Notes: generated by a model not told the origin, from the sequence alone. 14,959 bases of DNA from Asterionellopsis glacialis (GCA_014885115.2 WKLE02000675.1:1-14959), one strand, 5' to 3'; shown: positions 1 to 8,798, numbered from the stretch's first letter. Translations and numbers: made by a program.

Positions 1-536
1 AAATACTAAGAGGACAAACTTATTCTTTATCATTATAATATTATGGAAAATGTGCTATTCAACAAATATAATAATAAGAACGATCTTTCGACGAAAGATG
101 GTCTATAAAAATTTACAGAAAATGTTTGATTGTATATACGTGGATTGTTAAAATGCTGATTATTGGGATTTGTGCGTTGTACAGCAAATTGGCCCATAAT
201 AGCGTTAGTTCTAACTCTGTTCTAGAACCCTTCCCAGACAGTCAACCCGGTACTGTACTTCAGGATCCATGGAAAATATAATGAACGATCTTTCAACGAA
301 TTTGACAATACTGTACGCGAGTGTCGCACCTTCGAGGATTTTCAGGGGAGAACTTGCCACACACGACTTCTCTCCAGTTGTGTGCTGTGTTGGCAGCCAC
401 ATCTTTAAGTTTTCAAGTGCAGCGTGCTCCATTTTCTTCAACGAAACAAGCCAGTGAACATTTCTTTTAAAGAGACAGGTTCCTGAAATCAATCGTTATT
501 TACACCCACATTATTTCATTGTTTGTTTCATATACA
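1..536. other. 5' flank of the AapJ-like receptor gene, no supported gene
   Basis: AT-rich DNA upstream of the first gene. It holds a short palindrome at 83-99 and a diverged direct repeat (79-95 and 284-300). An open minus-strand frame at 211-432 would give 73 residues from its first ATG, and a plus-strand frame at 269-457 would give 62 residues. Neither resembles a family I recognise. The plus-strand frame could be an upstream ORF in the leader of the following gene. No TATA box stands out convincingly. Confidence 0.4.
79..300. repeat. Diverged direct repeat with a palindromic copy
   Basis: A 17-base motif AACGATCTTTCGACGAA at 79-95 recurs at 284-300 with a single G-to-A change; both copies are preceded by AATATAAT-like sequence. 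In the first copy the motif extends into a perfect palindrome, ATCTTTCG-A-CGAAAGAT at 83-99. The second copy has lost the symmetry. It may be a local duplication or a regulatory palindrome; the sequence does not decide. Confidence 0.5.
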
Positions 537-3500
537 ATGGCGACTGATGATTCTTCGTCTTTGAATCCCAAAGAACAAGAGTCTGCGTTTTCAACAGCTG
601 AAGGCGCAGCGACAATTGCCAAAAGTACAAAGCAAGAAAACAAAAGAAGTGAATCCTACCCCAACAAGGAGGATGGTCAAAGACACTCTGATCAACTAGA
701 CGAAAAGATTCGTCGCAAAATACAATCCATGAATGGTAGTGTTACAACTACTAGCGATAGTGACAACGATCTAGCTTCTGCCAACAGCTTCATTGTTGCT
801 GAAAAACAAACCCCTAAACGCGTTACTACTAGTACTACCAAAAGTGACAACGCAGAAAATGTAACAAGCAAAAGAAATCGTGGTAAAAGGGAAGGAGATA
901 GGTTAAGCAACGGCAGTGCTGGTGTTGCAACTGCATCCGCAACTGGAGCTGCTACTAACACTGCGACTAAAATTCAAAAGGGCAAAGCAGCAGCAACCTT
1001 GGAGAACACAGAACAACCATCTGATTTTCTGGAACAAAAACTGCGCATTGCCAATCGAAGCAGCAACAGACGAAAGCGTGGTGATGAGAGAGGAAACTCG
1101 AGCAGTGTTGTTGCGGCAGCAACAGCAGCAACTGCGCCAGATGAGGATAATACCAAAGAAGTAGAAGATGATGACGATGACGGAGATGAAGATGATGAAG
1201 AAGAAGTACGACCTGGTGCAGTTGCTGTAGCTGGATTGGGTCTTGATGCTCCAGAATATGACGAAGACGAAGGCATTGACTTTTCCGATGATGACAAATT
1301 TGGCCAGAAGGAAGTTGTGTTCTCGTCAGAGGTGGACGAAACTAACGAAGAAATTATGGCACCTGTAGCAATGGTCGTAGATAATGACGAGCTAGAACGA
1401 GAATTTCGTGAAACCATAATGCAAAATGCAGCGACAGCTGAAGTTGTTGACATGGATAAAACAAAAATAGAAATTAAACAATGCATTGCAGTCGCAGCAT
1501 GTTTTGTGCTTACGATTGTCGGTGTGGTGATTTTGTCGGTGGGATTGACAAGAGATAAAGACACCATAATCGAAATTGTTAATGAGCATAGCAGCAGTAT
1601 ACCAACAATGGTTCCATCTGTGGCACCATCCGCATTGCCAACAACTACACCATTGCCAACTCTAGAAACGATCGTCAATAATGGGGTTGTTCGATGTGCT
1701 GCCGGAACAATAGTCCCAGACGTACCATTTATACAATCTATCGGAACGAATTTTGTAAGTTTTATACGCATGTAAATTTTTTACGTCAACATGCTGCTTT
1801 GAATTTTTCTTTGGTTTCTCATATTTCCTCGTGACGATATACATTTTATAATAAAAGTGTCGTGCTTTAGCTGCAGCTATATTTGGCAACCCTGATCTCA
1901 TTGAAATTATTTATGATGAACCTGTAAGAGACTGTCTTGTCAATATGACGGCGGACGTAGGAGTAAAGATTGAACCTTTCCAAATGGATAAGGCACTCAA
2001 GGTAATTTACATTTTCTAAATTGTGGTCTTCTACCTGTTGTTGAATTCGCTGCAAACCTGACTGCACATAGCTCAATATCTCCCTTTATTACGTTTGGTG
2101 TGGACATCCTCTCATTTTTCCGTACTAGGTACTGGATGGTTCTGGTTTTACTTTTAGCGACCCAATTTTTTTCGATGGCTACTCATTTGGTGGAAAGAGT
2201 CCATACGTAGAATGTGCCGATAGACTAGATGGTTTTTTTGGAGAATGCCGAAAGGTCAGGATTTGCACTGATGCTGTCACTGCCGGTTTTAGGGTCCTTA
2301 AAGATTGGTTTCCATCTTCTAAAATCAGGCAGGTATCTTTGCCTACTAAAAATCTAGTTGAAAAGTTGGAAAGTGGAGAGTGCAACGTGATAGGAGCACC
2401 TCGACCGATGATTTCCTCTCTGATTGTTCGTACGCTACTTGGTTACACCGGAGATTACAAGCTTGGAAGTATCATTCTTTCAAAAAGTGCTTATTCTATG
2501 ATGACACGAAACGATGATCATCAATGGTCTGACTTTGTGAACTGGATCGTGCGTGCTATAATCGCCGCCGAACATCAAGGAATTACCAAGGATACCGCGC
2601 ACAAGTTCATGAATACTTCTGTATTTGGGAGCCAATTTGAGAAAATGTTTGTCAATGCTATATCTGCCCTAGGAAACTACGGGGAATTATATAGACAGTA
2701 TATCCAATTTTATGTGCCCAGAGAAAGTCATAATATGGTCAATAATGGAAGCACTGGGTTGATGTCTTCCTTTCCTTTGGGTCAAAAGATAGATAGGATA
2801 GGTCCTGACCCTGTTAAAGGTTCCACGATAGAGAGCATACGAAATCGCGGGTTCCTTCAATGTGGAATAACAAGCAAGACGGATGAAGATGTATGGAAGG
2901 GTATGGATAAAGATTACTGCCGCGCTTTGTCTGCGAGTCTATTTGGGGGCAACAGTACGAAGGTGCAGTTCATAGAAATGAATACCGTCCAAGATGGTTT
3001 TGTGGCACTTGACAGTAATGAAGTAGACATTTTGGGTGGGGGGCGTATTACTCTTGAAGCAGATGTTTTCGAACCAATGACAGGAAAAGGATACACCTTC
3101 TCCTTGCCATATTTTCATAGTCCTTTGGATAATGAGAGGTGAGCACTGATCTTACTATTTTATTGCGGTCTGGATGCGAAGAGAAAGCGATGGTCACGGT
3201 TGATTTTTTTCTTTTACTCCACTGACTGTTTCTTTTGCATATATTTTTGTTCTTGAAAAGCTTCGGCAACGGATCTATTGCTTTGGTGACCAGAGAAGAT
3301 GATACTGAGTGGTCATCTTTTGTCTTTTGGATAGTTTCGGCCACTATTCTTGCGGAAGAGGAAGGTACTACGCAGCAGACTGCTTTAGAACTTCCACCCG
3401 TCAATTTATTTGGGCTTGCTTTTCAAGATATGTTTCGCCATGCGGTAGCAGCCGTCGGAAACTACGATGAGATATATAACCGGGCTCCTTTCATCCCCGA

Positions 3501-3564
3501 CCGTTCTGGTCGAAATAAGCTAAACCTCAATTTGGCTGGTCCTCAACTATATGATCGGTTCTAG
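537..3564 (+). CDS. Membrane-anchored tandem AapJ-like (family 3 solute-binding) receptor-like protein
   Basis: Spliced CDS of about 891 residues. Exons are 537-1754, 1858-2001, 2129-3138 and 3261-3564; introns of 103, 127 and 122 nt all have GT-AG ends, and joining them keeps one frame. The start is ATG 537 in the good context ACAATGG. Residues 1-315 are low-complexity and acidic (poly-Asp/Glu near 215-225, PGAVAVAGLG at 227-236). One hydrophobic span lies at about 316-340, followed by a Ser/Thr/Pro stalk. Two repeats then resemble bacterial AapJ, the general L-amino-acid-binding protein of ABC transporters: copy A about 373-670 and copy B about 685-891. Shared hallmarks are TxESIRNRGFLQCG, CRALAAAIFG (A) / CRALSASLFG (B), a D/E-rich W-SxFVxWIVxA block and a GNYxExY motif. 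The CRAL motif of copy A is created exactly by the exon 1-exon 2 junction, which supports that splice. No ABC permease or ATPase is nearby, so a sensor or scavenging role in the surface or an endomembrane is inference. Copy B lacks roughly 85-90 residues of lobe 2. Confidence 0.78.
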
Positions 3565-4155
3565 CTTACTTATGTGGCTACAGCTATACTTCTGATTCGG
3601 GTATATTTTTTACTTATGTAGTTTTTGAATGAGCAAAATGTATGATTTCGATATTGTCCAAGATAATGCTACCTGTTGGAAGATTATATTGTGAACTACA
3701 GGTTATGATGTCCAAAGACGGATCATGCAAATTTCATGAAACTTTAGCGTCGTGGAAGAGGATACGTTTCAAAAATCTACTTGGTCTTGAAATATAGGGG
3801 GGTGACTCAATGATCATGCTACTATGCCGAAAAAATTGATAAAGGAGAAGAAATAACCACATGAACCGAGCGAATAGAACATCTTTACGTAAGCAAACCA
3901 CATATATTTTAATAGTACGATACTGATGTACCTGCATTATTTTTTCTATAAAGACAACCTATAACGCTCTGTGCGCACACCTATCCAGGCGCAAGTCCAG
4001 GCGCAAGAGCAAAAGAAAGTTTCTAGCAAAGAATTTTTAATTGTTGCGCTCATCTTTCAAAAATTGGATTATAACTAACAAGTACTGTAAGTGTTTTGTA
4101 ACGAAGGTATACTTAATGTCCGTCCATCCGTGCTAGCAAGGGACAACTCCCTGTA
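3565..4155. other. Convergent intergenic region
   Basis: The 3' ends of the AapJ-like receptor gene (+) and the LRR gene (-) face each other across 591 bases. It should hold both 3' UTRs. No ORF with recognisable content is seen. The only notable structure is the 12-base tandem repeat at 3984-4007. Confidence 0.5.
3984..4007. repeat. 12-base tandem duplication
   Basis: TCCAGGCGCAAG occurs twice head to tail without a spacer. It sits in the convergent intergenic region and is too short to assign a role. Confidence 0.7.
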
Positions 4156-5943
4156 CTACCACCCAGAGCAACAACTACATTCGACGGTGTCGTCCACATA
4201 AAGCGACTGCAATCGTCCACCATTGTTTGCGGTTAGCATACAAATTTCAGATGAAATTTCTCCCGTAAAACGATTGCTAGTCAAACCAAGATCTGTAAGA
4301 CGTGTCAATTTGCCTAATTCACTTGGGATGATTCCCGTGAGGTCGTTTTCGTACAAGGATATATGCCCTAATCGACTTAGTTCACCAACATAGGAAGGGA
4401 TGGTTCCAGTAAAACTATTTCTTTGGATTTCAATAGTTGTAAGTGATGTCATGGTCCCAATCTCGGAAGGTATAGTACCATGTAATTTATTCCCAAACAA
4501 TAGCAAACTAGTTAGTTTAACCATTGTACCAACTGTGGAAGGTATTGACCCTGAAAGATTATTACCTTGTAACCCAAGATGAGTCATTTTAGTAAAGCTT
4601 CCAAATTCAGGAGGTATGGTTCCACTCAATCCAGATTCATACGCATCAAAGTACTCCAAATTACTTAATCGTCCAAACTCTGATGGGATTGATGCCTGTA
4701 AGTAGTTGTTTGTTAAAGCGAGGTTTGTAAGACTTGTGAGCTCTCCAATCTCAGAAGGTAAGGGGCCAACGATATAGCCATGATATAGTGCAAGAGTCTC
4801 CAATGCTGTAAGTAATCCAATTTCACTTGGAATTGTCCCCTCAACATTATTACTGTTTAGATATAGCTCCACTACTTGACTGGATCTACAACCAATTCCT
4901 TCCCATTCACATACGCGAGTCTCTGACCCCCAACCATCATTATTGTTCCATTCAGGACCATTTAAAGCTTCATAAATAACCATGAGTGTGCTAACCATGT
5001 CATTAGAACTATTTGAAGTGGTGGGAGGGGATGTTTCTGGATTTTGCGTGACGGGTTCTGTTGTGGTTGTAATATCAGGAATGTTTGTGGTGGGAGACGA
5101 GGTTTTGGAATCTTGAGTTGCAGGTTCATTAGTGGCCGAATCATCGCCCTGTATGGGTACAGTAGGGGGGGGAGTTGTTGGTTCTTCAGTCGACGTTTCG
5201 TCACCACCGCTGCTACCTCTTTGTGACATAATCATTGCAAGTGCAACTGCAATTGCAACTCCAATGACCGAAATGAGAATACTGGCTACAAGCATCAACC
5301 GAACCGACTTGGGTGTCTCCTTTCTTTCTTTTCCATCTTCTGTAGGCATAACTTCGGCTGCCATTGGGACTGGAAATGGCACTTGAACCTGTGCCGTTGG
5401 AGCTTGGTCCTCGACTAGGAAAGCATGCACCATTGGATCATCACTCTCCTGTTGGTTTTGTTCGTGATCATCCTGGTTCTCTTCTTCTTGTGAAAGATCC
5501 TCGTCAGAGTCGACATTGACGATCGAAGAAGCACCAATACCCGGCCCTTCTATAGCTACTGCTCCAGGAGGCTGTTCCTGTTCTGTAGGAGGCTGTTCGT
5601 CTTCCCAGTCGTATTCTTCGTCGTTGACGTCGATTGAAATGATTGCAGGACCAAACTTTGAATTATCTTTTTTTCCGTGAATTTCGTCTACTGCAGTTTT
5701 ATGCCGCTGCTTCTTGTCTTTCCCTTCTCCATGGTTTTTAGGCTTCTTCAAGGCAACTTTTCTCTCCGTTGTTTCATTGTTTACGATTCGTTCGTTCGAC
5801 AGTGCCCAAGGAACCTCCGTCGGAAACGATTCTTTTCCGGTATTTCTCCGAGGAGGAGGCTTCAAAGATTCACATTGTCCGTCTTCCTCATTTTTTCTTG
5901 CTCCTAAAGCCAGTGGAGGCTTTTTGTTGATGGTGCGTTTCAT
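4156..5943 (-). CDS. Single-pass leucine-rich-repeat membrane protein
   Basis: Intronless, 595 residues; start ATG 5943 in the context CAACAATGA, stop TAG at 4156-4158. Residues 1-215 are a hydrophilic, basic then acidic N-terminal tail with PPGAVAIEGPG at about 124-134 and HAFLVEDQ further on. A single hydrophobic span (about 216-238, VASILISVIGVAIAVALAM) is followed by a Thr/Pro-rich stalk holding two imperfect repeats (EPATQDSKTSSPTT, EPVTQNPETSPPTT). From about 319 comes an LRR N-cap (ALNGPEWNNNDGW, CEWEGIGC) and about nine 24-residue plant-type LRRs with the pattern LxxLxLxxNxLxGxIPSEIG. The protein ends in a Cys-rich cap (VECSCCSGW). There is no kinase or other catalytic domain. The layout predicts a type II protein with the LRRs outside the cytoplasm. 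The ligand is unknown; protein or peptide recognition is the usual LRR role. It is divergent from the next gene and convergent with the AapJ-like gene, whose cytoplasmic tail has related motifs. Confidence 0.85.
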   Translation of the reverse strand: MKRTINKKPPLALGARKNEEDGQCESLKPPPRRNTGKESFPTEVPWALSNERIVNNETTERKVALKKPKNHGEGKDKKQRHKTAVDEIHGKKDNSKFGPAIISIDVNDEEYDWEDEQPPTEQEQPPGAVAIEGPGIGASSIVNVDSDEDLSQEEENQDDHEQNQQESDDPMVHAFLVEDQAPTAQVQVPFPVPMAAEVMPTEDGKERKETPKSVRLMLVASILISVIGVAIAVALAMIMSQRGSSGGDETSTEEPTTPPPTVPIQGDDSATNEPATQDSKTSSPTTNIPDITTTTEPVTQNPETSPPTTSNSSNDMVSTLMVIYEALNGPEWNNNDGWGSETRVCEWEGIGCRSSQVVELYLNSNNVEGTIPSEIGLLTALETLALYHGYIVGPLPSEIGELTSLTNLALTNNYLQASIPSEFGRLSNLEYFDAYESGLSGTIPPEFGSFTKMTHLGLQGNNLSGSIPSTVGTMVKLTSLLLFGNKLHGTIPSEIGTMTSLTTIEIQRNSFTGTIPSYVGELSRLGHISLYENDLTGIIPSELGKLTRLTDLGLTSNRFTGEISSEICMLTANNGGRLQSLYVDDTVECSCCSGW

Positions 5944-6303
5944 TGTTGAGAGGGTTTACTGCTATTTGTACTTTTTTTTTCGTTCTGATGTTTTTCTGTC
6001 AGTCAGACAATAAATTGTAGCCACCAACATTTTGAAGGGTTCGCATTCTCCTGCCTTGGACTGGAGTGTATCATTGTGCCGAACTTTCGGGGTTCGGGTT
6101 TTGAATTCATTAATCCTAACCCTAAAAATATATATCATGTACCTTACTCTGCTGCTGTTTTTCTTTTATATATTAGGGCTAATGTAAAGGAAAATGGTAA
6201 ACCTCATATCATTATTTCAAAGGGCACAGAACTTTTTTCTCTTTGACGTCCGACAAGGGAGGCCAGGGGAAGGGAAGGGAGAAGACAAAAGTTCATATTC
6301 ACA
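5944..6303. promoter_or_regulatory. Shared divergent promoter region
   Basis: This 360-base gap separates the start codons of the LRR gene (-) and the selenoprotein candidate (+), so both promoters and both 5' UTRs must lie here unless a distant first exon exists. It contains AT-rich runs (6125-6137, 6167-6176) and CTAACCCTA at 6116-6124, with the related TATTAGGGCTAA at 6171-6182 in opposite orientation. No specific factor site can be named. Confidence 0.45.
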
Positions 6304-7920
6304 ATGAAATTCCCAATGGCAACTTCTGCACTTCTTGCGTTAAAACCAGGTTTGCCTGCACTAGTTTTAAGACCCGAGTTGGCTAAAAGTCTGCAGAAAG
6401 CCAACGTCAATACCTGTCACGAAAGTGGTACTGATGCAAATGCAGTAGCTGTTGCCACGCTTGTGCGACCTTCTTTGTTATCGAATGATACAAAAGATGG
6501 CAAAGAAGACACTACGATGTTGTCATCTTCTTCTTCACGTGAGGAATGGATTTGTCGATTACCTAAAACTTCTAAACAACTTCGTGAGGCATACCAACTA
6601 GTTCATGTTTCCCCAAAAAACATCCATCCAATTTTACTCAACAATGAAGTTATAAATGCTTCTAACGGTGATAATGTTGAAAATCTTTTAGATGGCTCAC
6701 TTTTTCCTTCTGTGTCATTTACCAAAAAAATGGAGGACGAGGATAATGAACAATATGACCATCATCATAATCGTCATCGTCGTACAAAATCAATCAAAAT
6801 CAATGCTGACTTTGTCACTTGTACACAATGACCTCATGGGTATATAGGAAAGAGGAATATTGTTGAAGCTATACAACTTTTTCATGAAAAGAATCCTGAT
6901 TGTGCTTTACGCGTGAATGTTGTTCGTCATCCATTTTCCTTTCGAGGAGGTCATCATGCTGCAACTAGGATGTTGAAAAGTCGTAACAAGAGGGAAAACG
7001 AGGGAGATGGCAGCGAGAGTGACGACTCAAAAGCATCATCATGGAAGTGGCATGATGATCTATCTATATATGCTGGTGATGAAATACAAAAATATTTGTT
7101 GTCCATGGGAATATCGCATCGTGATGTACTAATGCTACGATCACCAGGTGGATTAAAAGAAGTTCTTTCTCTGGTCACAGATGACAACTACGGCAGCAAT
7201 AACGGAGAACTGGAATCATCATCATCACTAAGCGTATTTCAACAAAAACATTACAAACACATTTTGGTGGCTTTAGAAGAGTTTTCAATCCAAAAAGGAT
7301 ACAATCCGAGATTGACAAAATCCACAATTTCCAAGGCAATGGAAAGTCTTCATCAATCGAATAATGATGATTTAAGATCATGTCGAGGAAAACAAATAAG
7401 TGAATTAGATGTGATTCTTGGTGATTATTATAGAAAGGGTCTTGCTAATCTTGGTCAATCTGTTGGAATTGACTTTGATTTTAATGTTGATTTTTGTTGG
7501 TATCCTGTGCAATCACAACGATTATTATTTTATGCATCAAAGTTTGGTGCACAAGAAGCCTATGCGGATGCTTTAGCTCGACGTCACTTTACACAAGGTC
7601 AAGCATCAGGAACTATTGAAACTGTCATTGATGCTGCTGTGGAAGTGGGTCTTTATCGTCAAGATATTGTTGAGTTTTTAGACAGCAATGAATATTATGA
7701 CGATGTATGCCAAAGTTATCAAGATACAGTCGGTAAACACAACATCCATTCGATTCCTTTTTTCATATTTAATGGTCCCCATACAAATGGAGGGATGTTT
7801 CGTAAAGATGGCCCTGGAAGTGGTGAACAGATTGTTAGAGGATCTGGAAATGTAAATCAATTCCTTAATGTCTTCGAAAGAATCCAATCTGAAATGATTT
7901 TGAATGGTGATCTTTATTAA
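6304..7920 (+). CDS. Putative selenoprotein, DsbA/FrnE-type thioredoxin-fold oxidoreductase with CxxU motif
   Basis: One continuous frame from ATG 6304 to TAA 7918-7920, interrupted only by TGA at 6829-6831 (codon 176). Read as selenocysteine it gives 538 residues. Around the TGA the protein reads DFV-T-C-T-Q-U-PHG-YIGKR, so Cys173 and residue 176 form a CxxU motif. This sits where FrnE-type DsbA proteins have CPWC followed by YIGKR. Downstream features fit the family: RHPFSFRGG at about 207-215, a helical region, SIPFF with the expected cis-Pro at residue 485, and a C-terminal FLNVFERIQ helix. The DsbA-like part (about 166-535) is longer than the usual 210-230 residues because of a hydrophilic insertion near 220-330. 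Residues 1-165 are unrecognised, with a Ser run and a His-rich stretch just before the domain. No clear signal peptide is seen. A SECIS-like fold follows at 7977-8045. Likely role: thiol-disulfide or selenenylsulfide redox chemistry; substrate unknown. Alternatives are a pseudogene, a sequencing error or a nonsense mutation. Confidence 0.75.
6829..6831 (+). other. In-frame TGA, candidate selenocysteine codon
   Basis: This is the sole stop in a 539-codon frame (538 sense or Sec codons plus the final TAA). It falls in the redox loop of the thioredoxin fold, three residues after a Cys (C-T-Q-TGA). The DsbA-like homology continues in the same frame on both sides: DFV before it, YIGKR after it. 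No GT-AG intron that removes the TGA and keeps this frame was found by eye. Confidence 0.7.
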
Positions 7921-7961
7921 CACCTATCTTATTGTGTGGCAGCGTGTTCTCATGAGTCTGA

Positions 7962-8070
7962 ACAATACTAACCGTAATGACGGTGCAAAAGAGGATAGAA
8001 GTGTGCAGCATATATCGAATGCACTCATTTCCTTTTTGTACCTGACGTCGTCCAAAACGTGGAGTTTTGT
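7962..8070 (+). ncRNA. SECIS-like element in the 3' UTR (candidate)
   Basis: Starting 56 nt after the stop codon, AUGA (7977-7980) and UGA (8043-8045) could form the non-Watson-Crick SECIS core. Between them 7982-7995 pairs with 8030-8042 in 13 base pairs (12 Watson-Crick, one G-U, G7991 bulged). Above this is an internal loop with unpaired AA at 7999-8000, then a five-pair mini-helix (8003-8007 with 8020-8024) closing a 12-nt loop, as in form II SECIS. Below the core, 7962-7969 can pair with 8063-8070 at 7 of 8 positions. The caveat is spacing: about 18 nt from AUGA to the AA, longer than the roughly 11-13 typical of known elements. Folded by hand, not computed. Confidence 0.45.
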
Positions 8071-8288
8071 ATGCATGTGCGATAACCCTTATTTAAGTCC
8101 TCTTGGTGTTGTACTAGCATGGCCGTCAATTTGGAAGAAATCATTGTTTGATGTATGAGACTATGTTCAATATAATAATATTTTTTTCTTAAATTTGTAA
8201 CATTTTGCTGATGCCAACTGCGTGAAAAGGGGTAGAGTAAAAGCTGTTTAAAATTGCTTTCTCGTTTTTATTTGGAGTTAAAAAGCAT

Positions 8289-8317
8289 TCCATGCTAACA
8301 ACAGCACAGTGACACCT
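8289..8317. repeat. 29-base dispersed repeat, copy 1
   Basis: Begins TCCATGCTAACAACAGCACA. It matches 8770-8798 at 28 of 29 positions, while the flanks differ. It lies in the intergenic region 3' of the selenoprotein candidate. Function unknown. Confidence 0.65.
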
Positions 8318-8769
8318 GATTTTCTTGTTATGCTGGCTCCAATAGTTCAATCGCCTACTTGCAACTGTAATTTTTTTTACCTGCATCAGTTTTTTTAGAA
8401 TATAAACAGATCTTCTTTAAAATATCTTTTTATAATTTGTTTATCACCTTTGAAATTCCATCGAGATGATAGAGATATACACCCATATCACTGCCTTTCA
8501 CACCCATCAAATCACATACAGTCTGTTTCTAAATTTCTTGTTCTTGTTCGAGATTTTGAATCAAATTTGTATACAGTACGAGGCCATAAAGTACGGACCT
8601 ATCCCATAACGTTTCAAAATTGCACTATCTTCCTCATCTAAAGGCTTTGATGCATTGACGTTACGTACCTAATTGCATTTGCTTACAGTAAACTATCAAA
8701 CGCTTGAGACATGGACATCCCATGAGAAGGTGCCTGTTAAGTTAGCAAGAACGGACCAATACGAACAGC

Positions 8770-8798
8770 TCCATGCTAACAAAAGCACAGTGACACCT
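8770..8798. repeat. 29-base dispersed repeat, copy 2
   Basis: Begins TCCATGCTAACAAAAGCACA. Same orientation as copy 1, 481 bases away, one mismatch (A for C). Confidence 0.65.

Noticed and set aside
211..492. Minus-strand open frame of 93 codons upstream of the receptor gene
   Set aside because: No ATG until 432, no recognisable family, and it overlaps the likely promoter or leader of the downstream gene.
974..1771. Long minus-strand open frame opposite exon 1 of the receptor gene
   Set aside because: Ser/Thr/Val-rich translation is the mirror of the acidic and repetitive coding strand; a shadow frame.
3235..3564. Separate small gene starting at 3235
   Set aside because: It begins with a TTG inside an intron; the sequence from 3261 is the last exon of the AapJ-like gene, in frame with exon 3 after splicing.
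6116..6182. Interstitial telomere repeat (CTAACCCTA / TAGGGCTAA)
   Set aside because: Single imperfect units, not a tandem array, so no telomeric origin can be supported.
6814..6850. Micro-intron removing the TGA in the DsbA-like gene (for example GT at 6814 to AG at 6849)
   Set aside because: The interval is only about 35 bases, joining it shifts the reading frame, and it would remove the redox motif and the conserved YIGKR start.
8222..8276. Second SECIS-like fold (GUGA ... GGAG with an AAAGC/GCUUU hairpin)
   Set aside because: The lower stem depends on runs of G-U pairs and several mismatches; the candidate at 7977-8045 is much better paired and closer to the stop codon.
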